This document shows positions 1 through 5,647 of a stretch of 5,722 bases of DNA, one piece after another. Location: positions 1 to 5,722 of the forward strand of contig DAOWME010000198.1 in NCBI GenBank assembly GCA_030643245.1. Direction: 5' to 3'. The notes beneath the pieces are model-generated. The model did not search any database, had not been told where the DNA came from, and saw nothing but the letters and a program-made list of their open reading frames with translations. The stretch is from Deltaproteobacteria bacterium. GTDB lineage: Bacteria; Desulfobacterota; UBA8473. Numbering within the stretch: position 1 is the first letter of the stretch; the number at the start of each line of letters is the position of its first letter. A program made the position numbers and the translations under genes.

Positions 1-1
1 C

Positions 2-184
2 AGCACATTCGGATATCCTGTAACCCCATTGCTGTTTATTTTGGGTAATCTGTGGATCATCTATTTTTCCATCAAGAGCAGACCCGTCACCTCCCTGTTC
101 GGACTGGGTACCATAGGTCTTGGCCTGTTAGTCTATCTTTATTTCCGGGGGAGATCTTACCCTGGAGATCGCAATTGTCTTTGA
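2..184 (+). CDS. APC-type amino acid permease, C-terminal fragment (cut by window edge)
   Basis: Reading from base 2 gives 60 residues before a TGA stop. They match the tail of amino acid/polyamine/organocation (APC) permeases. A GYPVTPLLFILGNLWIIYF stretch forms a transmembrane helix, followed by a short polar loop with Arg-Pro (SIKSRPVTSL). A second hydrophobic segment (FGLGTIGLGLLVYLYF) then ends in a basic tail. The order GYP-x-P, a helix, RP, GLG and a YLYF-type end is the familiar finish of LAT/YfnA-like transporters, which carry amino acids across the inner membrane by exchange or ion coupling. The substrate cannot be told from this end. The gene converges on the crotonase gene, with stop codons 77 bases apart and no convincing terminator between them. 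The family call comes from recognising the motif; the fragment is too short for a subfamily. Confidence 0.72.
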   Translation, partial: STFGYPVTPLLFILGNLWIIYFSIKSRPVTSLFGLGTIGLGLLVYLYFRGRSYPGDRNCL

Positions 185-261
185 GTTGACTTAAGAAGGT
201 ATAAATATGTCTTTCCTCGGTTCAGGAATGATGTTGCTGCGGCGGCTAAGGGGGAGGGATG

Positions 262-1047
262 TCATCTCCCCTGAAATCTTGGTTTTCTTTTTTCCATAAA
301 AGCTTTTATGCCTTCCCTGTAATCTTCACTGTTAATACAACGGGAAGCCAAGGCCCGGATCCTTTCCATATCCCACTGCACTGAGGGTTTCAGCATCTCA
401 AGAATAGAGGCCTTGTGGGTGGTTAAGCTCAGGGGGGCGTTGTTGGCCAGTTTAATGGCGTATTTTCGGGTATAGCTTTCCAGCTCAGCATTGGGGATTA
501 CCCGGTTGATGAAGCCCATTTGATGAGCCTCTTCGGCATCGTAATTCCGTCCAGTGAGTAAAATTTCGGCAGCGTTGGTTGGCCCCACAATATAAACTAG
601 GCGGGCCGCCCGCTGGTGGGAATAGGCAATGCCGAGACGGGCCGCAGGGATTCCAAACGTTGCATCGTCCGCGGCAAGGCGTAAATCGCACATCATGGCC
701 ACAGAACACCCAGCACCCATGCAAAACCCGTGGATCATAGCGATTATGGGCTTTTCCAACCCTGTCAGTGTGGTGAGGGTTCTCTCGGTTATCTGATCGT
801 ACCCACCCCCTGAGATACCGAAGCGTTCTTGTTCAAACTGTGAAATATCTGCGCCGGAGATGAAGGCCTCCTCTCCCTTCCCACGGATTAGAAGAACCCT
901 CAGGCTGCGGTCCTCTGCAACTTCCTCCACCAGACCGGGCAAGGCCTTCCACATTTCGAGGCTAACAGCGTTGCGCATCTCCGGACGATTGAAAACGATC
1001 CAGGCTAGGGGCGGGTCTTTGTGAAGATAGAGGGACCTCTCTGTCAT
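262..1047 (-). CDS. Crotonase-superfamily (enoyl-CoA hydratase/isomerase-like) protein with atypical active site
   Basis: This 261-residue protein has the usual length of a single-domain crotonase and probably acts on an acyl-CoA in the cytoplasm. It has the N-terminal FNRPEMRNAVS segment and the first oxyanion-hole motif SGADIS (residues 64-69). The second oxyanion-hole motif is MGAGCS (110-115), followed by MMCDLRLAADDATFGIPAARLGIAY (118-142) and an EDYREGIKAFMEKRKPRFQG tail (241-260) that helps close the site in this fold. The two acid/base glutamates of rat mitochondrial hydratase (Glu144, Glu164) align with Ser115 and Ala135, so simple hydratase chemistry is doubtful. Tyr142 aligns with the tyrosine of E. 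coli methylmalonyl-CoA decarboxylase (ScpB/YgfG), whose C-terminus is also similar. The decarboxylase histidine in its SAGHD motif is Ala66 here. The start is supported by AAGGA eight bases upstream. The gene lies 98 bases downstream of the MmgE/PrpD gene on the same strand. The superfamily is certain; the reaction is not. Confidence 0.93.
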   Translation of the reverse strand: MTERSLYLHKDPPLAWIVFNRPEMRNAVSLEMWKALPGLVEEVAEDRSLRVLLIRGKGEEAFISGADISQFEQERFGISGGGYDQITERTLTTLTGLEKPIIAMIHGFCMGAGCSVAMMCDLRLAADDATFGIPAARLGIAYSHQRAARLVYIVGPTNAAEILLTGRNYDAEEAHQMGFINRVIPNAELESYTRKYAIKLANNAPLSLTTHKASILEMLKPSVQWDMERIRALASRCINSEDYREGIKAFMEKRKPRFQGR

Positions 1048-1087
1048 TGTATAATTCCTTTTGAAGTTTTATTGTAAAATTATCCTA

Positions 1088-1109
1088 AGGGTCTGCCATG
1101 ACAGACCCT
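1088..1109 (-). terminator. Intercistronic hairpin between MmgE/PrpD and crotonase genes
   Basis: AGGGTCTG and CAGACCCT form a perfect 8-bp inverted repeat around a 6-base loop. It starts 36 bases beyond the MmgE/PrpD stop codon and lies about 40 bases before the crotonase start in the direction of transcription. On the minus strand the stem is followed by TTAGGATAATTTT, which is AT-rich but not a clean U-run. It could therefore be a weak terminator, an attenuator, or an RNA-processing or stability hairpin that lowers expression of the second gene. The inverted repeat is plain in the sequence; its role is inferred. Confidence 0.4.
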
Positions 1110-1145
1110 AACTACATGATAAACTGTAGAAGCCACCCCTAATTC

Positions 1146-2486
1146 TTATCCCCCAAACCTACCGGTCAGCTTCCGAATATCAGCTACCTTGTCCAGATCC
1201 ATTATTAGATCTATGATCTGATTGATACCCCCCTCACCAAAAAAGTCAGTGCACAGGGTCCTGAATTTAGCTACCATCTTTTTTTTGGTAGGCACGTATT
1301 TATCGCGGTCTGGCAGCTCTTCCGAAGTGGCGTAAACCTTTCCATCAACGCAATGAACTTCTATCTTTGGAAGGGAACGGCCTTCCTCTTCCACCAATTC
1401 TACCTTTTTGGCGAGGTCCTCAACGTCAGGGTCATTAAAATGTTTAGCAAAAAACATGGCCGAGCTGACGGGTTTGCCCAAAACGGCAGCCGCAGTACAA
1501 AACTGCATACTCATTAAAGCCTGAAATTGAGTATCATAAGGACCCATAAAATCCAGTCCCGCATACTTCGTAGCGCCTATTCCAACACGCTCGACGATCT
1601 TCGTAATATCATCGACTTTTAGCTTGTGCCGGGCCAGGGGTTCCGCTATCTGTATGGGCCGTTGATTAGCGCCACAAACCGGAAAGACTTTGATACGCAT
1701 CCTGGAAATGACAAAATCCTTACCCAGGTTTTCCACCGCCTTTTCCATCGTTGCCGTTCCCCCTCCCCAACAGCGGAAAAAGCCGTCCTTTCCTTCAAGC
1801 GCCTGAGGGGCCGCTGTTGCCCCCTTTTCGGCTAAGATAGCAGAAAGGATGCCAACACGGGCGCTGGCCCCTGCTTGAAACATCCCTTCCATGGTTCCGC
1901 TCCACCAGACTTCGTTTGGCGTCCCAGGGGTCAGACTTGCGGCATAACCGATAGCGTTGACTAGTTGTTCCTCATCAAGTCCCATCAGCTTACCGGCTGA
2001 GGCGGTGGCACCAAAGGTTGTTAAGATGGGACTCGGCCTGAATGAGCTTACGGAGAATCGACCCGTTCCTCTCATTATCCTACCAACCAACTCGTATCCC
2101 AGTACAGTTGCCGTCAATACCTCCTCCCCGGAAGCGCCCTTTTCCTCCCCGACACCTATAGCAGAGGGAACTACGGTGCTTCCCGGGTGCACAAGGCCGG
2201 ACAGGATATCATCCTGCACAATGCTGTGAATCATCACCCCATTGGCCAGAACCGCATCGAGCAACGCCACCTTTTCCCTATGACCGATCAAGGTGGAACC
2301 CCCGGTGCTTTTCTTAGCCACCTCCGTTGCTACCTTACAGTGGGGAAGATCACGTCCGGCAACCGCGCAGCTCAAGGTATCCAGGATGCGGAGTTTCGCC
2401 AATTCCCTCACTTCTTGTGGTAGGTCTCGGTAAGTGAGATCATGTATAAATTCTGCCAGCTTCTCGGACACTGTTTTTTCTTTCAT
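1146..2486 (-). CDS. MmgE/PrpD family protein (2-methylcitrate dehydratase / cis-aconitate decarboxylase fold)
   Basis: This 446-residue protein has the family's usual length (about 440-480). The family includes 2-methylcitrate dehydratase PrpD, cis-aconitate decarboxylase and iminodisuccinate epimerase, all acting on small polycarboxylates. Family signs in order: LAEFIHDLTYRDLPQEV at residues 10-26, LRILDTLSCAVAG at 32-44, IHSIVQDD at 86-93, VHPGSTVVPSAIGVGEE at 99-115, GYELVGRI at 130-137, the helical FGATASAGKLMGL (158-170) and MRIKVFPVCGANQ (263-275). Compared by eye with human cis-aconitate decarboxylase, the aspartate (near Asp92/93), His100 and Lys266 are kept. The second active-site histidine is Arg150, and the K207 region appears to lack lysine. 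An upstream in-frame ATG would add 13 residues, but the start chosen here has GGAG eight bases before it and begins MKEKTVSEK, as relatives do. No prp methylcitrate genes are adjacent, so a PrpD reaction is not supported. The substrate is unknown. Confidence 0.94.
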   Translation of the reverse strand: MKEKTVSEKLAEFIHDLTYRDLPQEVRELAKLRILDTLSCAVAGRDLPHCKVATEVAKKSTGGSTLIGHREKVALLDAVLANGVMIHSIVQDDILSGLVHPGSTVVPSAIGVGEEKGASGEEVLTATVLGYELVGRIMRGTGRFSVSSFRPSPILTTFGATASAGKLMGLDEEQLVNAIGYAASLTPGTPNEVWWSGTMEGMFQAGASARVGILSAILAEKGATAAPQALEGKDGFFRCWGGGTATMEKAVENLGKDFVISRMRIKVFPVCGANQRPIQIAEPLARHKLKVDDITKIVERVGIGATKYAGLDFMGPYDTQFQALMSMQFCTAAAVLGKPVSSAMFFAKHFNDPDVEDLAKKVELVEEEGRSLPKIEVHCVDGKVYATSEELPDRDKYVPTKKKMVAKFRTLCTDFFGEGGINQIIDLIMDLDKVADIRKLTGRFGG

Positions 2487-2878
2487 GTCTTCTTCTCCAT
2501 ATTTACGATCTGTGCAGTTACACAAACCTAGTGTCTTGAAGTGTCTCTGATGATTCAGGTAACAGGATTGCTTTAATCATAGGGCCTTATGCCAGGCTGT
2601 AGCTCATAACAAGCAAACGAAATTAGTAGCCGGCAAGCAGTAAACCTGCTCAACTGCAAAGGTCGAAATAGTTCGACTATTCCTGCGGTTTTGCGTTTTC
2701 AGATCGAACAAATCTGACCTAAATCTGAGCGCCGACTTAAGGAACTTATCCCTCGTCCCTTAGTGAATCGGAGCGCAAAAGGATAAAGAAGGCAACCTAA
2801 TCCTTTGAATCTCGGGTGCCAATAACTTCCCTAGAGAAGAACCGTCATCCTAGCCGATTGTTGTAGTGTAACGCCGTC
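2487..2878. other. Intergenic region between MmgE/PrpD and CBS genes
   Basis: This stretch of 392 bases has no convincing coding region on either strand. Its middle (2650-2763) holds one copy of the direct repeat described separately. The part nearest the MmgE/PrpD gene (2487-2649) should contain that gene's promoter, but I see no good -35/-10 pair or sigma54 site reading leftward. The part nearest the CBS stop has a small dyad, AAAGGAT/ATCCTTT, with a 15-base loop at about 2778-2806. It could be a weak terminator for the CBS gene, but no U-run follows it. Confidence 0.6.
2650..2763 (+). repeat. Direct repeat, left copy (partial element)
   Basis: This copy resembles 3453-3571 in the same orientation. 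Bases 2695-2733 are identical to 3499-3537 over 39 bases, and similarity continues both ways with scattered changes and small gaps. The left end (TCAA, three bases, CAAA, then TCGAAATAG) is recognisable but decayed. The matching upstream arm of the palindrome seen at the other copy is absent, so this is a truncated or half element. Its own centre still folds: AATAGT, a TCG loop, then ACTATT (about 2668-2682). The identical core in otherwise unrelated intergenic DNA shows common descent or recent duplication. Confidence 0.85.
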
Positions 2879-3280
2879 TTACATGATGTATTGCCTAAGG
2901 ATATCGGTTTCGGTGATGAGCCCTACCAATCTGTCACCCTCCTCCACCACCGGCAGGCACCCTATCTTCTTTTCTAACATCATTCGACCAGCTTCCTTCA
3001 TATCCGCCTCAGGCGAAATAGTTATCAGTTCCTTGATCATAACTTCTTTTACCACTACAGTTTTGAGGAAATCCCTCCTCACGTCCTCACCGAACCCCAT
3101 GGCCGAACCCAGGGAGGCCTTAAACAGGTCCCGCTGGCTAATGATCCCCACCAGCTTCTCGTCGTCAACAACCGGCAAATGTCTTACCCTTCCAAGCTTC
3201 ATAATGTCATCCGCCAAACTCAACTCTTCATTTAGCCCCAATGTGGTCACCTCTTTAACCATAACATCCTTTACTTTCAT
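2879..3280 (-). CDS. Stand-alone tandem CBS-domain protein
   Basis: This is a 133-residue protein made of two CBS motifs and little else. CBS1 spans residues 1-54 (MKVKDVMVKEV to VGIISQRDLF) and CBS2 spans about 77-130 (VKEVMIKELITISP to VGLITETDIL). They are joined by a linker containing GSAMGFGEDVRRDFLK. Both end in the G-x-x-S/T-x-x-D signature (Asp51, Asp126), the residues that usually hold the ribose of AMP, ATP or a related nucleotide. Such proteins form a Bateman module that senses adenosine ligands, generally to regulate a partner; no partner can be named here. An upstream ATG would add 30 residues, but it has no ribosome site and the added sequence is not family-like. The start chosen has AAGGGG four bases before it. 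The gene stands alone on its strand, lies between two copies of a direct repeat, and has the 183-bp palindrome about 105 bases upstream of its start. Confidence 0.9.
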   Translation of the reverse strand: MKVKDVMVKEVTTLGLNEELSLADDIMKLGRVRHLPVVDDEKLVGIISQRDLFKASLGSAMGFGEDVRRDFLKTVVVKEVMIKELITISPEADMKEAGRMMLEKKIGCLPVVEEGDRLVGLITETDILRQYIM

Positions 3281-3385
3281 ACGTCCCCTTAATTTCATGT
3301 ACCTCATCGTTTGAATACGCTCTGACAGTTGATCCTCCCACCCTGTCTTGGCCGCATAACCCCTAATCATCAGGACAATGTACTA

Positions 3386-3568
3386 AGGGGCGAGGCCGAA
3401 ATAACTTCCCCATTTGTACATCTCATCTTCAGGCCATCTTTGACCGATCTTCAAACACAAAATCCTCGAAATAGGTAAAACTATTCCTGTGTTTTTGTGT
3501 TTTCAGATCGAACAAATCTGACCTAAATCTGAGCGCCAACTTGAGGAAGTTATTTCGGCCTCGCCCCT
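3386..3568. repeat. 183-bp imperfect palindrome with 24-bp perfect inverted ends
   Basis: Bases 3386-3409 are the exact reverse complement of 3545-3568 (24 of 24). Pairing continues inward: the 89-base left arm and 88-base right arm match at roughly three quarters of positions by hand count. They meet at a short loop (3475-3480) flanked by AATAG/CTATT. Transcribed from either strand, it would make one long interrupted hairpin. No open reading frame lies inside and no clear target-site duplication flanks it (TACTA on the left, AACAG on the right). It could be a MITE-like non-autonomous mobile element, a REP/BIME-like intergenic repeat, or a structured RNA upstream of the CBS gene. Its right half belongs to the direct repeat also found at 2650-2763. 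Confidence 0.85.
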
Positions 3569-3571
3569 AAC
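3453..3571 (+). repeat. Direct repeat, right copy
   Basis: This is the counterpart of 2650-2763. It shares a 39-base identical core (3499-3537), plus flanking similarity from TCAA at the left to the CTCG-CCC-TAA end at the right. It supplies the loop and right arm of the palindrome at 3386-3568. Together the two copies bracket the CBS-domain gene, with cores 804 bases apart. Confidence 0.85.
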
Positions 3572-3605
3572 AGAAATTTGTAAACTCATGTCAGACTTGG
3601 TTACC

Positions 3606-3622
3606 TGACCTGTAAAAGGTCA
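3606..3622. promoter_or_regulatory. Candidate operator: TGACCT-N5-AGGTCA dyad
   Basis: Two perfect 6-base half-sites in inverted orientation are separated by five bases (GTAAA), centred about 107 bases upstream of the mutase -35 box. The right-hand half runs straight into AGTGAG, and complements of these bases (CTCA, ACTT) occur in order on the left with two bulges. The site could therefore also fold as a bulged hairpin. An outer CAGAAAT/ATTTCTG pair (3571-3577, 3643-3649) encloses it. The spacing suits a dimeric DNA-binding regulator; which one is unknown. Confidence 0.4.
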
Positions 3623-3682
3623 AGTGAGCTTGTATACTTTTTATTTCTGGCAACTTTGTATCATGCCCTCTCTCATATTGCA

Positions 3683-3709
3683 AGGTCATGTTTGCAGCAA
3701 TCCTGACCA
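3683..3709. promoter_or_regulatory. Candidate second operator: AGGTCA and TGACC half-sites
   Basis: AGGTCA (3683-3688) and TGACC (3704-3708) form a wider inverted pair of the same half-site seen at 3606-3622. It ends 12 bases before the -35 box. The two dyad centres are about 82 bases apart, near eight helical turns. Recurrence of one 6-base word four times in about 100 bases just upstream of a strong promoter is the evidence. The regulator is not identifiable here. Confidence 0.3.
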
Positions 3710-3720
3710 TGCATTAAATC

Positions 3721-3749
3721 TTGACACAAAATCCCAAATTCCCTATACT
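3721..3749 (+). promoter_or_regulatory. Sigma70-type promoter for the mutase gene
   Basis: A perfect TTGACA -35 box (3721-3726), a 17-base spacer and a TATACT -10 box (3744-3749) form a near-consensus housekeeping promoter reading toward the mutase. The expected start of transcription is about 3756, which leaves a leader of roughly 155 bases. It is by far the best promoter visible in the window. Confidence 0.85.
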
Positions 3750-3755
3750 TGTTCA

Positions 3756-3910
3756 CGTAGAAAGTGAGTTTTTATCAACAATAGAAGTAAATTTGAAAAA
3801 CTACAGGTAAGAGCCGCGTAGAGAGACACTTATGGTGACAAAAGCCTCACTTTACTCAAGGGTAAAAGTAATCTGCCTTAAGTTGTTGAAAAGCTACAAA
3901 AGGAGGTAAC
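3756..3910 (+). promoter_or_regulatory. Long structured 5' leader of the mutase mRNA
   Basis: The leader holds two mutually exclusive helices. CTCACTTT (3846-3853) is an exact complement of AAAGTGAG (3761-3768) at the very start of the transcript. The overlapping ACTTTAC (3849-3855) can instead pair with GTAAAAGT (3862-3869), with one bulged A, around a 6-base loop. That arrangement suits a switch or attenuator. The stretch GGTGACAAAAGCC (3834-3846) partly resembles the GGTGACGCAAAGCC core of GEMM-I cyclic-di-GMP riboswitches, but it is one base short and the rest does not clearly fit. I see no B12 box or other recognisable cobalamin-riboswitch element, even though the gene product should use B12. 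Confidence 0.35.
3901..3907 (+). promoter_or_regulatory. Strong ribosome binding site of the mutase gene
   Basis: AGGAGGT, complementary to the end of 16S rRNA, is separated by AAC from the ATG at 3911. It fixes the mutase start and suggests efficient translation. Confidence 0.9.
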
Positions 3911-5647
3911 ATGTCAGAGGATCGAAAAGAAATAGAGAAGCGGGAAAAACAATGGAAGGAGACTACGCTCAAAGATGGACTTAAGAGGTTGAAAAGGGAG
4001 AAACCTTACACTCAGACCTATACCCCACTCGATATGAGGGAAGACTGGGATTTCCTAAATGACCTGGGTTTTCCCGGTGAATATCCATTTACCCGGGCAA
4101 GTTTTGCCACTTACAATCCGCCTCTGGATAGAGGAATAGATTCCGGGGCCGTAGTATCGAGCGGTGTCCGGTCAAGAGGAGGAGAGTACAGCGGGTTTGG
4201 CAGACCTGAGGATACGCGTGACCTGTGGCGAAGTGAGGGCCGTAGGGGCGCTAACGTGGCTTTTGATCTGCCTACCCAGTGCGGTTTCGACTCAGATGAT
4301 CCCATAGTTGAGGGAGAGGTCGGTGGCACAGGTGTAGCTATAGACACCCTTCAGGACTTTGCGACCCTGTATGACGCATTTAAAGGCGTCGTGACCCTCG
4401 ACCAGATAGCATCAAACTGGACCTTAAACGCCCCTGTCAACATAATCATCGCCATGTACGTTGCTCTGGCGGAGATGCAAGGCGCCCCCGTTTCCAAGCT
4501 AAGGGGGACACCCCAGAACGAGATATTGAAGGAGATATTGGGGAGGGGTACGTACATATTCCCAGTAGACCCGTCCATGCGGATGATACGTGATACTATT
4601 GTGTTTTGTAAAAAATCTCTGCCTCTCATGAACACCATAAGTATTTCCGGGGACCACATGCGGCAGGCTGGAGCACTGACGCAACCGCAGATAATAGCCT
4701 TGACCCTTTCCAACGCCATCGCCTATGTTAAACTAGGGCTTTCCGCGGGGTTAAGTGTGGATGAGTTTGTGCCGCGTTTCACATTCCTGGGTCTCGGAGG
4801 GGGGCCGGAGTTTTTCCGCGAGATAGCCATGTGGCGAGCAGCCAGAAGGATGTGGGCCAAGATCATGAAAGAGCGCTTTGGCGCCACTAATGAAAGGACA
4901 ATGATGTTGCGATCTGCATATGCCGCCAGACATGACGCTGACTGGTGTACGATACAGCGTCCCTTAAATAATGTGGTTCGCAGTGTTATCGGTGGTATTA
5001 GCGGATGCCTCTCTGGCGGGCAGGCCTCAGGAGGGATACCTTTTGATGAGCCCTTGGGGCTTGGTTGGAGTTATGAGGCGCGGCAGCTACGGGATGATGC
5101 CACTAGAATAATGAGGTATGAATCCCACCTGGATGAGGTAGTTGACCCGCTGGCAGGTTCTTATTATGTGGAGTCCCTGACGGACGAAATAGAGGAAGAG
5201 GCTTTTGAACTTATCAACGAAATAGACTCTATGGGTGGCGCAGTAGAGGCCATAAAGAGCGGTTGGTCTCAGAATTTTATGGCACGTCAGGCATGGGAAC
5301 GCCAGGCTCAAATAGAACGAGGCCAGACAATAATCGTGGGAGTCAACAAATTCACGGGTGAAGAGGAACTTGAGGTGCTTCCCAAGATGCTGGTGCCCCA
5401 CCCATATGATGCCGAGAAGAGGGAAAAGGCGGAAGAACTACAGGTCGCCAAACTGAAGAAAATAAAGTCCGAAAGAGACAATAGCCTGGTGAATTCTGAA
5501 CTCAAGAAGATAGAAAGCGCCGCAAAGAAGGAAGACGAAAACCTCATACCCTATTTCATTGACGCTGTCAAGGCACAGGTGACATTGGGCGAGATATGTG
5601 GGGTTTTGAAGAATGTCTTTGGGGAGTTAGAGGATGCAAGCATTTAG
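3911..5647 (+). CDS. Coenzyme-B12-dependent acyl-CoA mutase, large (catalytic) subunit, divergent methylmalonyl-CoA mutase family
   Basis: At 578 residues, the protein matches stand-alone large subunits of the methylmalonyl-CoA mutase family, which carry the TIM-barrel catalytic domain and need a separate B12-binding small subunit. Family signs: the YTPLDMREDW and GFPGEYPFTR lead-in (residues 37-62), EYSGFG (92-97), VAFDLPTQCGFDSDDP (116-131), GTPQNEILKEILGRGTYIFP (199-218), ISISGDHMRQAG (243-254), NNVVR (353-357), DPLAGSYYVE (412-421) and GVNKF (477-481). Tyr93 and Arg212 align with Tyr89 and Arg207 of Propionibacterium MutB. His249 aligns with catalytic His244 and Ala117 with the MCM alanine. 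This favours a substrate resembling methylmalonyl/succinyl-CoA over isobutyryl- or 2-hydroxyisobutyryl-CoA, though ethylmalonyl-CoA mutases share the Tyr/Arg pair. Oddly, the loop between PFTR and Tyr93 is 14 residues longer and lacks the RPWTIRQ motif, Tyr243 is Asp248, His328/Gln330 are Ala336/Ala338, and the HTN of QSLHTN is GGI (374-376). No small subunit is seen in the remaining 75 bases. The family is firm; the substrate is open. Confidence 0.92.
   Translation: MSEDRKEIEKREKQWKETTLKDGLKRLKREKPYTQTYTPLDMREDWDFLNDLGFPGEYPFTRASFATYNPPLDRGIDSGAVVSSGVRSRGGEYSGFGRPEDTRDLWRSEGRRGANVAFDLPTQCGFDSDDPIVEGEVGGTGVAIDTLQDFATLYDAFKGVVTLDQIASNWTLNAPVNIIIAMYVALAEMQGAPVSKLRGTPQNEILKEILGRGTYIFPVDPSMRMIRDTIVFCKKSLPLMNTISISGDHMRQAGALTQPQIIALTLSNAIAYVKLGLSAGLSVDEFVPRFTFLGLGGGPEFFREIAMWRAARRMWAKIMKERFGATNERTMMLRSAYAARHDADWCTIQRPLNNVVRSVIGGISGCLSGGQASGGIPFDEPLGLGWSYEARQLRDDATRIMRYESHLDEVVDPLAGSYYVESLTDEIEEEAFELINEIDSMGGAVEAIKSGWSQNFMARQAWERQAQIERGQTIIVGVNKFTGEEELEVLPKMLVPHPYDAEKREKAEELQVAKLKKIKSERDNSLVNSELKKIESAAKKEDENLIPYFIDAVKAQVTLGEICGVLKNVFGELEDASI

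Noticed and set aside
251..271. GGGGAG/CTCCCC dyad over the crotonase stop codon as a terminator
   Set aside because: It is only 6 bp, overlaps the stop codon, and has no U-run in either direction.
2487..2525. Upstream ATG giving 13 more residues (MCNCTDRKYGEED) to the MmgE/PrpD protein
   Set aside because: It has no ribosome site of note, while the internal ATG has GGAG at good distance and a family-like N-terminus.
2883..3314. Plus-strand open frame of 143 codons opposite the CBS gene
   Set aside because: It is the antisense shadow of a clear CBS-domain gene, with a Ser/Thr/Ile-rich composition and no recognisable domain.
3281..3370. 30-residue N-terminal extension of the CBS protein
   Set aside because: The first ATG lacks a Shine-Dalgarno sequence and the extension is not CBS-like. 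MKVKDVM is a standard beginning and has AAGGGG before it.
2650..3571. CRISPR array
   Set aside because: There are only two repeat copies about 800 bases apart, with a gene between them and no regular spacers.
3756..3910. Cobalamin riboswitch controlling the B12-dependent mutase
   Set aside because: It was expected from the gene's cofactor, but I could not find the conserved B12 box or core elements, and the leader is short for that class.
4351..4719. Minus-strand open frame of 122 codons inside the mutase gene
   Set aside because: It lies wholly opposite a well-conserved mutase coding region and has no domain or ribosome site.
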